Below are positions 10,236-21,500 of a DNA stretch of 64,000 bases, piece by piece. The translations under genes were made by a program, and so were the position numbers. The notes beneath the pieces were generated by a model. The model saw only the letters and a program-made list of their open reading frames with translations. It ran no database searches and was not told the origin of the DNA. The DNA comes from Symsagittifera roscoffensis (lineage: Eukaryota > Xenacoelomorpha > Acoela > Convolutidae), in NCBI RefSeq assembly GCF_963678635.1, contig NW_026970977.1, positions 22,173 to 86,172 of the forward strand, in the 5' to 3' direction. How positions within the stretch are numbered: position 1 is the first letter of the stretch; the number at the start of each line of letters is the position of its first letter.

Positions 10236-13200
10236 ATGAGTCTAGACAAGTCAAGGATACCTAAACGGGGTAATAGCTCTAGGAAATTCATACCTAAAAA
10301 GCAAAGAAGAACAATGACCGATCCTTTTGTGGATTGGATCAAACGAGCCCGGACCGACAAAGGGGAGACGGTTTCAGGCAGAATGGTTGAAACAAGGAGT
10401 CAGAAGACCTCAGAAGAGCAAAAAGAACTGTTAGAAGTGGAGGTCAATACGGAACATGCCATGAACGACAACCAGGAAGTACATGGACTGGAAGGGAGAG
10501 GCAGAAGGCTGGCGAGTGAATCTACTGCGGTAGAACAAGGCCTTGATTTTGCCACTTCCACCGGGACATTGGATTGAGAGGAGATGTCGGAACTGTCCGA
10601 CATCTCAACTGAAATAGCGGCAACTAAAAGATCTCCAACAGACAACACTATGATGGCAGGCGGAACTGAGAAACAAACAACGTCATCATCGTTCTCAGGA
10701 AGAATGAGGAACACCTTAGGAAACATCTTTCCATTCACCATGGGAGGGGGCGCAGGAAATGAAGGTGAATCCCAGGAGGAGGAGGACGAAGAAGAGCAAG
10801 TGGACTTTGGGTCTCAAGTCAGCCTCAATAGTTCCACCCAGGAGAATGAGGCATACGTCGGAAGAGAGACTGGAACCATGGACAAATTTAATGTAGTGAG
10901 AACGATAAGTAAACACACCGGGCCAGTCAAGAGACTTCGCGATTATGACAAATTCAGAGCTACAAACTGGGGAGAGTAGAAACAGAGGGCTTAGGCAACG
11001 CATTGGCGGATCCTGAGGTGGATAATGAAAAAACGTCGAGGCAGAGAGTCAAGGCCCGGATATCGACCAGCACGAAGCTACCTGGGACCGACAGGGTTAC
11101 ACCGCCACTAGTGACGCCACTCGTGGATAACGGGGCAGCACTAGAAGAAGCCTTAAACAACATAGTGGACAGTTTAGGAGAACAAAATGAACAGATGTCC
11201 ATAAGAATGAGTGAACTAGAAAGGGCAGTTCACATTGAAAGAGAAAGTCTGCGGGAAGAAATAAACCGCAATAGACAAGAAGTTGGAAGGAGCGAAAAAC
11301 GCTTGAAAGAAAGAACGGACGAGCATATGGCGAAGAACTTGTCGCGAATGACAAGAGAAGCGGAACAGAGAGAATTACGCTTAAGAGACGACATGGAGAA
11401 GTTGAGAATTCAGCAAGAGCAGTCTCTTGGGACTCTTGACACAAAGATAGACGCGATGATGGAGAGGCGAACTCAGGATATCATGGACAGGTTGGACGGG
11501 CTACTAAGCAGCAAGAGTGGACCAAAAGAAGGGGAACCGAACTCGGGAGGTCCCAGAAGGGAGCCGAAGGTGAACTTCAATGAACATCAAAAGAGGAAGA
11601 CATATGGATCCACTAGAGGCAGGGGCAGTTCAACAAGCTATGCCACAAGGGATAATAGAACATGGGACCCGAACAGTAGAGCAAGTTCAACGGGGACCAG
11701 ACAGACCTCTAATGAACGAACAACGCAAGGCACACATGCGACTGGGAGAAGTGATTCCGGTAACAGAGGGCATGCAATACCGGGCAGGAGTCATGTGGGC
11801 CAAGCGGGTAACACTCACGGCGATTCGGATTGCAGGGATGCACCGCATACAGAGTCTTTGACAAGGTGTGAGGACACTCAGGCGGGACACTCAAGGGATG
11901 CTACGGCAATGGCCACAGCCTTTGAAGCCCTAAACAGGTCTTTGGAGACATTCCTTACAAGGTTATCCAGAACCAATGAACGCAGTGAGAAGTCCAGAAG
12001 AGTTTTTAAGAAACCAAGATGCTATAAAGATAAATCTGATGGCTGTATTGATACCTGGATAGAGGTAATGAAGCTGCATTTCGAGGAAGAGGACTTGTCG
12101 GAGAGACAGGAATGCAGTGCGCTCACCAGCAACTTGGAAGGCACAGCCCTGAATTGTGTCATGGCCAAGAAACAATATCAGCGTGACACAGCTGAGAAAA
12201 ATCTTCGAAATTTTGTTAAATCGTTTTGGATCAGGGGTGCAGGGGCACCAGGCAATGACGCGCTTCGAGAAACGGAAGCAACGAGAAGATGAGACGATAG
12301 ACAAGTTTCTAGACGATTTGGAAATGCTTAGAAGACGCAACCAACCGGATGAGTCAAACAGAAGGATGAACCTGGCAGTAGCCTCAAAATGCATCGATGG
12401 TGTGAAGCACGATGAACTTCGAACAATGCTAGCAACGCATTTCACACCACTATCAAACAATGCGCCAACACCAGAGGAGTTGAGGCTCAAGTCAAAAGAG
12501 TATCTTTTGTTGAAACCTCCTTCGAGATCTGGTTACTATAAGAACAATTATGGCAATTTTAACAATGGGCCAGCAAACCAAGGGAACAATTGGTACAAAC
12601 CAAGGGATGATATGGACAAGAGACGCTCTTGTGCCAATTACAGTTCAACGGACCATCATGTGTCAGCATGCCCAACTTACAAACAAGGCATGAAAGCAAT
12701 AGGCTTTAGCCTGGAGGACAAAGATGCGTCAGAATTTCATGGGGATTTCATGAGAAGGGTAATTGCGAAATTCGGCCCGAGGTGTTTCTGTTGCAACTTG
12801 GAAGGTCATTTTAAATCAGATTGTCCGCAATTCTGGGATGCAGTAGCAGACATCAAGCATCCAAGGCATGAAGAAGCTTTGTCAGGAGTGAAAGCCAGCA
12901 AGGCTCGCCTGTTGAGTGAAGCGGAGGCACGCAGAAAAGATAAACCTCAAGAGCTGGCGGCAAAGAAAATGCAAGCGGTAACAGAAGAGACACGTGAACC
13001 GGAACCAGCAACTGCGGCCGATGACTTCAAGATTGATTATAGGGCAGCCGCGAGGGATGCTCTAAGTAGAGTGCAGCAGGAACTGGTGACGAAAGAGATC
13101 GAACAAAAAGTTAAACTCGAACTGGAGAATGAGAAACTTCAGGAGCAACTGAATACCTTCGAAGCAACGGAGTTTGAAGAAACTAAAGCACCAAGCAGTT

Positions 13201-13946
13201 TGAGCATGAAACTTAATGTGATCTCCGGTCAGAGGTTTGGCATGGTGCCACAAGGAAGCAAGATACAGTCGATAATCTCAGTGGCTGGACACCAGGTAAT
13301 CAGAAATCTGAGTGAGCCATCCGAGTTCTCTTTGATGCATTTGGACACATATGCAGATTATCTGAGGCAGGTGGAGCCACGCACTGAGTCGAGAGCTGTG
13401 CGAGCACTACTAACAACGGGTGGCCCTCGCACAAAGAAACTTCATGGACGCTACCTGGAGGTCTATGGGCCGTATCAAGGGATGCTGAACGTGGATGGGA
13501 TCAGTATCTACACTAGGACTTATGTAACAACAGATATTGACCAGATAGGGCAGATCTATTTGGGTGAGGAGGAACTCAAAGTCCGCAGGATAGGCCATGA
13601 CGCCATGATTGAAGAAGATGCAGTACACATTGGGTATGAAGCAGATGTGACCACACATCTGCTCGACAAAAACGGAAAGAAAATCGGAGTCACAGGGCTT
13701 CTGGACACAGGAGCGGTGGTGAGTGTGATGCCGATAAAAACTTGGAAAAGAATGGGCTTCACGAGGGAAGATCTAATTCCAACGAATCTCGGACTGGCCG
13801 CCGCTAATCGAGGAGCAATCTACGTAGCCGGAAGAACACCAATAACGGTCCTCCACATGGGAGGACGGGATCTTTGGATGAGCTTTCTGGTAGTAGAGAA
13901 TGAGGCACATGGAACGATGAGGCACAGGTTGCTTTCGAGAACATAA
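10236..13946 (+). pseudogene. gag-protease region of copy B
   Basis: The ATG at 10236 starts a basic N-terminal region. An in-frame TGA (10575), frameshifts near 10975 and 12195 and the later loss of RT show decay. In order: an acidic/low-complexity part; a coiled coil (about 11130-11520, many E/R/L heptads); an Arg/Ser/Gly-rich stretch; a retrotransposon Gag-type helical domain (about 12010-12510); two zinc knuckles, the first (about 12630-12670) with Tyr for its second Cys and the second (about 12783-12825) intact C-x2-C-x4-H-x4-C; a second coiled region; and a retroviral aspartic protease with L-L-D-T-G-A at about 13696-13713. The frame runs into the RNase H part after only about 200 bp, where several hundred codons of RT should lie. 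Confidence 0.85.
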
Positions 13947-14470
13947 AGCGGGAGCTGTGCGAAGCGCCAGTGCTAGGCATGCCTACAGAAAAGGGCATGT
14001 ATGTTCTTGACACAGACGCATCGGTAGTTCTCCGTCCCATTGCATACGGCAGCAAGGTCTTGAGTGACACAGAGATTAAATATGGCGCACCAAAAGCGGA
14101 GATGTTTGCAGTAGTCACTTTCGTGGAAAAGTACCGTGCATACTTGGGGAGCGCTCCCTTCAAGTTACGCGTGGACAACAGAGCGTTATCCTGGTTGAAG
14201 ACCTACTCGATGGATCAGAGTTGTATTGGTAGATGGATAGTAAGATTGGATGGCTACCATATGATAATCGAACATAGGATGCGTGATAAACACCAGAATG
14301 CTGACAGCCTCAGCAAGAAAACTGAGTTCTATGAAAGATTGGAGCAGAAGCAGGCAAATCAGGCGGAAATAAAGGAGGGATTCTCGTTTCTGGACAAAGA
14401 AACTTATGAAGCGCTTCCCTTAACGAGATGGTTGGATAAGTCTGGACATCCAATTCCAGGGCATCCGTAG
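13917..14470 (+). pseudogene. RNase H of Pol, copy B (RT deleted in front)
   Basis: This is the Ty3/gypsy RNase HI: D-T-D-A-S at 14009-14023 (first Asp), A-E-M-F-A-V (Glu), R-V-D-N-R-A-L (Asp) and the family's H-Q-N-A-D-x-L-S motif near 14290-14325. Between the first Asp and R-P-I-A-Y about 15-20 residues usual for the family are missing. The segment in front corresponds to the end of the RT connection and follows directly on the protease, with a 10-bp direct repeat (ATGAGGCACA at 13900 and 13917) at the joint. A TAG at 14468 ends the frame, which then continues open to 14899. Confidence 0.85.
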
Positions 14471-16799
14471 TTACCTGTAGAGAAAGCAGCCGAGATAAAG
14501 ATCATATCCAAGGGGGACCCGGTCCCCTTGAATCTGTTGCTGCGCTCGAATCTGGTCCAGCAAGAACACTCTCGCATGAACATAAATAGCCTCTCATTAT
14601 TGGATAAAACGGTGCAGGTCACACCGCAAGTGATGCGGATGATGGGTGGATTGTTAGAAAGAGAAGTGACCAGAGATGACCCCGAGTGGACAGCAGCAGT
14701 GGCATCGCTAACAGTCAGTGAGAAGGTGAAGATCATGCCGTCCAGACGACAGCACGCAGAGAACGAGAGGGATTGTAGGACAATAGTTCAGCAACGTATC
14801 CTCAATACCCCACGAGATTTTAACCAGTACTTCTTACGGACAGAAAGAACAGGGGAGAAGCAAGCGAAAGAAAATCGTCACCTTTGTGGACCAGGATAAG
14901 GAAGGTGAAAAGGCAGAACAAAATCTGCTGCAAGACTATTTGTCCGGGGAGACGAATGATGAGAAGAACCAGCGATCACAAGATCAACACCCGGGACAAG
15001 AAAGTTTGTCCGGGGAGTCTGAGATAGACGAGAAAATTCCTGATGAGAAAAAGGACCTAGAGAACAGGGTTTTGTCCGGGGAGTTCAGATGGATGCGAAG
15101 AAGGCACAGACATGATCTGGAGAAGCGTGCAGTCTCCAGCACAACCTCTTCAAAAGATGACAATTCCCGAAATTCAGGAATGGACACCTATTCAGACAGG
15201 AACTCGAGCTCGGGATCAGAACTGTCCGAACTAGCGATCCACACACTACTAGTGGAAACTCGGGCAAATGATCTGGACGGAGAGGTGTACCAGGATCCTG
15301 ACAGCGATCGCTACCTTATACCAAGCGAAAGAGTCTTTGACAACGCAGCGGATGATTTGGAGACAATAGCGGTATCGAAACGTTCGATAAATTTGTTGCC
15401 ACAAAAAGAGGTAGTCAGGACTGATCTTCAGCCGTTCAAGCAAGAAACACAGCCGCTGGCGAAGATTTGGTGCGTTAAGATGGAAGAAGACACATATCAG
15501 CCCAATGAACTGAATAGTCAGATGAGGGTCATGGAGACGTACTTGAAGGCGAGATACAGACTCTCGGACCTTCTAAGAGCGCAGAGAAATGATCGCATGA
15601 CAAGCAACCTGAAAAGGTGGATCGAGAATGGTTCTCCGGATAAAGGGGACCTCGAGGAGGATAGTTATCGCATCCTGAGACAATACTTCATGCAGAAGGA
15701 AGGGAGGTTATATTTGAACAAGGACGGGATTGTGGCATGCAAGAGAAGAGAAGAAGACAAAGTCCTATACAAGTATAACGCGATAGTGTTGCCGCAACTC
15801 TATCAGACAGAACTATTATTAAGGTCGCATGATCAGGTGGGCCATCAGGGGATCGATAAAGTATATCAGAGAATCCTGAAGCGCTTTGAGTGGCCTGGAA
15901 TGAAAAAGGCATGCGAGAAGTGGGTAACAGCATGTCTGTCAAGCCAACAGGTCAAGGATCCAAGGAAGTTGCGATTTCCTTTACAATCGATCGAGTCGTC
16001 TGAATTCAATGAGGTGGTGCAGATAGATCACCAAAAGATATGCATGACAGACAGTGGTTATAATCAGGTGTTTGTCATGATAGATCATTTTACGAAGTAT
16101 GCAGAGGCCGTGCCCTGCATAACTGCCTCGGCGGAAGAGACATGCGACCACCTGATCAATACGTGGATAGCGAGACATGGTTGTCCGATGACGTTTCAAT
16201 AGGATAATGGAACAGCTTTCGTAGGAGAGCTTACTAAAGAGCTTATGAGACGCTCAGGTTGCTCAGGCTCACTCCACGACATACCACCCTCAGACGAATG
16301 GCTTAGTGGAAAGACAGAATAGGACGTTAGTGTCGATGCTGAGAGTATATTGTTCCAGGTACATGACCGATTGGGACAGATACCTTCCACAGGTGATGGG
16401 AGCCTATAACAGCACGCAACACTCCACCACCGGAGTCACCCCTACATCATGCTAACTGGACACGAAAAGTCTTTACCCTTAACCTTTTTCTACCCAGAAT
16501 ATGAGGGAAAGAAAACGTCTCCACAGGTCTATGTGAGGGATGTAATTAGACGTCAGCAAGAGTGTAGACAAGAGTGTAGACAAAATACTCAGCAAGCGCA
16601 GGCAAGGCAGAGGAAAAGATTTGATAAGAAAGCAGCTGGTGCAAAAGCTTACTCGGTAGGAGATTACCTATGGGTATTTCAAAACGTCATACCACCGAAA
16701 AGAACAAAAAAGCTTTTAAAAAAGTGGAGGGGACCCTTCATGATTACGGAGGTGCACCAGGAGGGACGCTTTTATAAACTGAATACGGGCTGAGCTGCT
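14471..16799 (+). pseudogene. Integrase region of Pol, unit 1
   Basis: An acidic linker with three L-S-G-E repeats (14938-15084) leads to the integrase. The zinc module H-H-C-C at about 15826-15950 has its last Cys changed to Ser. The first catalytic Asp is at 16026-16028 (Q-I-D-H-Q). The D-N-G motif follows an in-frame TAG at 16200 that replaces the usual Ser. The catalytic Glu lies in another frame near 16300 (N-G-L-V-E-R-Q). The C-terminal G-P-F module is at about 16725-16760, followed by a TGA at 16791. A 2-bp difference near 14795 shifts the frame relative to unit 2. It would have inserted element DNA into chromosomes; this copy is inactive. Confidence 0.85.
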
Positions 16800-18178
16800 C
16801 ATTACGAAAACATTAAGCCACACAATCCATCGACAGAAGACTGGTGTATACCTGCAGACATGGAAGAAGGGGATTATCTAATGATGGACCCTGCTTGTGA
16901 GGTCAATGAGAAGGACACCAGGGAAAAGAACGATGGAAATGATGTCATAGAGGAAGGAACGAGTACGCCACTGGACCTGGATCCAAATGACGTGATTGAA
17001 GCAGACGATGAAACTTTACCCTACGCAGAAGAGGACTGGCAGGACCCTGAACAAAGGGAGGTTCCTAAGAACTTGGAACCGGATCTTCCGTTCACGATAC
17101 AGACTCGTCAGAAGGACGGGACAAGACCCAGAAAGAATTACAATCCTTACGGTGACGACTTTGTAGTGGATAGGGTAGATCTGAAGAAGATAGTGGAGGA
17201 AGTAGTGGGTCTAGAAGAAATAACTGTGTCACAAGACATTGACATAGTCGATGATCACGATGATGAGTGGGTCGACGACCAATCGAAACCGAGGTAGAAT
17301 TCGACGACGAGCAACAGCAGTCATATGAACAAGACTTGACGAACCTGCGTGTCCTAGAGTGGCTGAACGAAATGACCTCGGACCCAGAGGGGACCAGCGT
17401 CACGATTCAAGACGTAGATCGTGAAAGCATGAAATACATCAAGACCGAACGAGATGATCTTTCCTGGGCTGCCCAGGAAGGACGACTACTCATTCCAGCT
17501 TCTAACCTCGACTTGATACCCGGTATGCGATCGACGGGGACGTCGATGGATGTTTTTGTCCGGGGAGTGGGGGTAGGACTTACCCACACTGAAAACTTGA
17601 TAATAAAAAAATTAAGAGTAGCAAGAGAAACAGGAGACTTAGAAGCAGAAACAGGCGAAGAACCTAAGAAACCTGACAAAGGTAGGGTAGTTGAGTCATA
17701 TTTTAACTTACCAAATGAATATTCAAGTAACATAATACTAACAGACAGTGATTTCATACTCACAATTAGAACATGTGCAATAGCAATCACAGCAGACATG
17801 AGTTTTAGGACAGCGTTAGCAGCAGATTTTAAGAGAGAATACAAAAACGTGGAATTCCTTTGGAAGCAAAGACCAGGAATAGGGGGCGTAGCGGCCTTAC
17901 CTCCGGCGGCGTCGCAGATACCGGAAAAATACCTATGCTTCTTGGTAACGAGGGCGACGGAGAAGCAGCACGTGGACCCAGAGAACCTAGTCTTGTCCTT
18001 GACGAGGCTGAGGGACTTCCTCGTGGAAATGGACGTGAAGGAACTCTCGCTTCCAGTGTACGATCCGAACAGAGGACGACTGCATCCTCGGGAATTGTAC
18101 GCGCTTGTACACGTGATTTTCTCTGATACTAATATACAAGTATATTTACATCAGAAATATTACTTAAGTATAGGCTGA
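16800..18178 (+). pseudogene. Pol C-terminal extension with macrodomain, unit 1
   Basis: An acidic, D/E-rich stretch (16860-17297) continues after a frameshift near 17290 into a frame ending at 18178. The last 140 or so residues are a macrodomain of the TARG1 type: C-A-I-A-I-T-A-D-M (family: cis-S-x-D-x-x-M), A-D-F-K-R-E-Y, G-x-V-A-A-L-P, K-Y-L-C-F-L-V-T, L-S-L-P and a final F-S-D-T-N-I-Q-V-Y strand. Such domains bind ADP-ribose or remove it from proteins. Here the glycine loop (G-x-G-I-A) reads F-R-T-A-L-A and the G-C-G-L-D loop reads D-P-N-R-G, so binding is uncertain. It was probably made as the end of Pol, behind integrase. Confidence 0.7.
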
Positions 18179-18577
18179 GTGACGTGCGAGAGGGTGTTAG
18201 GCTAAAGACTAAAATGTATGTAATGTGTGATATGTGTGCTACGTTATGTTATGTGTTATGTTATTAAGATCGTGGGTAAGAAGGGGTTAGTGACCATGAA
18301 CAACTGAATGACGATCTTAGGAATAGATCCAAAGTTTGGACTGTCCAATCTTAGGTCGAATTCCAAAATTTTAGAGACCGATTGATTTTAATAAAATTTA
18401 GGATAAATATCTTTTTATCTGAACTGTTTTAAAGCAAATTTTAACGATATATGTTAAAGTGAGACTGACAAGTGTGATATTTGTGACTTCTTTTCTAGAT
18501 CCTGATTGAACATTTAATTACTCACTTGAGTCAAAACCTTGGAATCGAGTCGAATCAAGTCAAATCTGAAAAACAGT
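18179..18577 (+). other. Spacer between pol and ORF-L, unit 1
   Basis: Non-coding, homologous to 292-697. It has a shorter TTATG tract (18243-18266) and the acceptor-like CTTCTTTTCTAG at 18487-18498, 80 bp before the ORF-L ATG. Confidence 0.6.
18487..18498 (+). promoter_or_regulatory. Putative 3' splice acceptor for ORF-L mRNA, unit 1
   Basis: Identical to the sites at 608-619 and 28539-28550. Confidence 0.5.
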
Positions 18578-21500
18578 ATGGACAATTTCAACTTGGATGA
18601 ATTGATGGACCTGACAGAGGCATATGTAGGACCGATGATAGATGCGATCTATCGTCGGCTGATCAATCGAGACTTCGCTCTGGAGGACCCAGAGGTAGTC
18701 ATGTTGCTGACCGCCCTGATCAACATCTTGGGGCATGACAACCGTGGAGACCGCCCCACGGAAGTCCTGTTGATGGCAGCATATGGAGAGAGGGGAGTAC
18801 TAGACCGCCCGAACATGAGAGTGATGAGGTGGAGAAACGGGGCTCTCTCAGGGAGTGACTTGGCGAATGAGCCTGGATTGGGAAGTTCTAGGACTTACCA
18901 ACCAGGTGAGATGCCTATGCCCTCCAAGCCCAAACCTGGGCTGACGAGAATGCATCAGGAGATGAACAGCGAGGCTGCCTCGTCTGGTTCACCACTGAGA
19001 GCAGCTTTGCCACCAAAGAGGGCGAAAGTAGGACAGAAGGTTCAGACGAACCAAACCATGCAAGATCTGGATGAGATGAAGGATGAACTGGAAAGTACGA
19101 AGAAGGAGCTGGACGAGATGACCAAAAGCATGCTCAAGATGGAGGACGATCGAGACATGTGGAGAAAATTGTTCGAAGACTGCAACAAAAAGCAGGGTCA
19201 AGAAATTGAGCGCTTGAGGCAGGACTACAAAGAGCGATCGGAACAGATGGCGTTGACAACGGCCGTGGAGAAAGTGATACCTGCAAGGAATATTCCTCAT
19301 GGGCAGTCCCCGATGGAGCTCTTGACGCCTCGAGAAATGAGTCAAACAACGGAGACACGGCTCCCGACAGAGACAAATCGAGTAACGATCCCGGACCCTA
19401 GTGACACCTTGGGTGACCCCGTCGTGGAACAAACGGTGAGGAAGCTGATAGAGACAGCTGGACGACTGGTCGCCATCAAGAATGCGCCAGGTTCCGGGGT
19501 GACTACCCCCTATGGAACAATCGACGACGCGGGCAGAGTACGACTCTCCCAGACCATGATCAGACAGGGGATAAGTGACGTACAAAAGAACAATCAATTG
19601 AAATATAATTTCACGGGAGTTCCGGAGACAGATCCGAGAGCTTGCTCAATCGAGCGACTTTGAGTGCTGAAGGAAGAAGGAACAGCGAGTGACGCGGTGA
19701 TTACCACCTTTGTGCCTCCTAGCCTGGAAACACGCTTGGGTACGGTTCCGGCCGTCACGAACTACCGGCAACAGAGCTCAAGCGAACCAGGTCAAAAGAC
19801 AGACGTACAGGATCGATTGGGAGAAGCGCCGATGAGAAGGACCATCCATCCTAGGGGAAGAATAGGACCTGTCAACCCAATCGAAGAGACAGCCGGCACG
19901 TCTAGATCGGACACGAGATTGGAGACGACAAGTACCAGTCGAGAGGAGAGACGCCCGGGCAGAGGCTCGTTGATGTGGTCAAGACCCATACCGTCTCCCT
20001 GGCATGTATACAAAGACGAGCTAAGGAAGCTGGATCTCCAGAGGGTAAGCTTCATCGAAGATGCAAGGAGGATGCTGAATGGAGCGACGCTATCCGTCAG
20101 CACATTGTACTCGATAACCGGCGTAGACTGGTTGATAGCCGCTAGCATAAATTTCAGCTCCACGACGGCCTTGAGATTTGCTGACCTAGAGGGACTGCCC
20201 TCTAACAACACAATGGTACCAGTGAACGCGAGACCATTGCAAGACGTGAGATTGAATCATGATGAAGGGAATCGAGAAGAGAGACCTGGAAGATTTCTAG
20301 TGACAAGGGCGCCGATCGGACAACATGTGAAGATGTTCAGGCAAGTAAGCTCACCCCCTGGTCATGTGAAGGAGAGAATATACCCAAAACTAGTGAATCA
20401 AGATGGTGATGTCCAAAGATACGGCGGATTGAAAGCGATAAAGAAAGATGAGACCATCTTCGCCGCCTATGACAAAACAGAAATGAGGAAGGCCAAGATT
20501 ATGATAGTAGCGAATTCAGAGTTCGTGTACACCTCCAAGTCTCTGTTTTGGCTGGACGTCATAATGTTGGTAGCGGTCGACCTGGACCTACTGCAATCGA
20601 TATCTCTGGCTATAGGGGTACAAAGGCAGACGGACATGAACCCAATTACGATCGTGTTTGCTGGCATCAATGACCATCTACACAGTAGACGTTTTCTGAG
20701 CAGACTCAGAGATCCTACAACGGCAGAGAACGCTGTGTGGCCAGCGATAAAAGATATCCTTGAGTCGATGAGTGAAGTGGTGGATGCGACGAAGGAGGGG
20801 TCGTTCACCAAAGTGACACCGAGAATAGTATGCACATCTCCCGGATGGACTGAAATTTGTGTATGCGATTGTGACCTTGCTTTCGGAAAGAAAGTATGAT
20901 GTGATCATATCAGCCTCGAATCGCATGATAGAGATGGAGAACCTGAGGCCACTCAAGGCTGAACTACCTGCAGTGTGGTCAGATATCTCAAACGCGATGA
21001 GAGGATTCAAGGACCATGCGCTACACATGTTAGTGTTGGACGAGGTGCTGGGGTTGGAACTGTCCAGTTTCAGCCGACAGCTCAAAATGAAACCGGGAAT
21101 AGACGACGACCATCGAGTGATTGCGGCGATGTCCAACGACTTATGGTTCCAAGCAATGGAAGTGACAGGTGAAAACACGAGGAGGAAAAATTCACTAGAG
21201 ACGAGAGCTCATTTGGAGGCGATGGTTTTGAGAACCAAGCCGGAAGCCAACCAGTGGCTACACCTGAATCCTAGAGTAGCGGCATTGGGTGCAGATGCTT
21301 TTGAGCAAGGCCCTGTGATAGTCACAAAGATCCATGCCTACTTGTTGAAGGAGGTGAACCTGGCGGAAAATGCCGGAGAAAAGACCGCTGAATTTGTGAA
21401 CAGAATGTGTCTGATTACTCTGGAAACCTTCTGGACCCAGGAAGTGAAGGGACAGGAGGGCTTTGAACGGAGACAGCATGCTGGAAGGGTTGGGAGCCGG

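Noticed and set aside
16860-17297. Separate gene for the 145-codon acidic frame
   Set aside because: It lies between the integrase G-P-F module and the macrodomain, and joins the latter through one frameshift. It is better read as part of Pol.
18989-19597. Long minus-strand open frames opposite ORF-L and pol (for example 1334-1891, 18989-19597, 29041-29658)
   Set aside because: They are antisense shadows of the coding strand, have no recognisable family and vary between copies.
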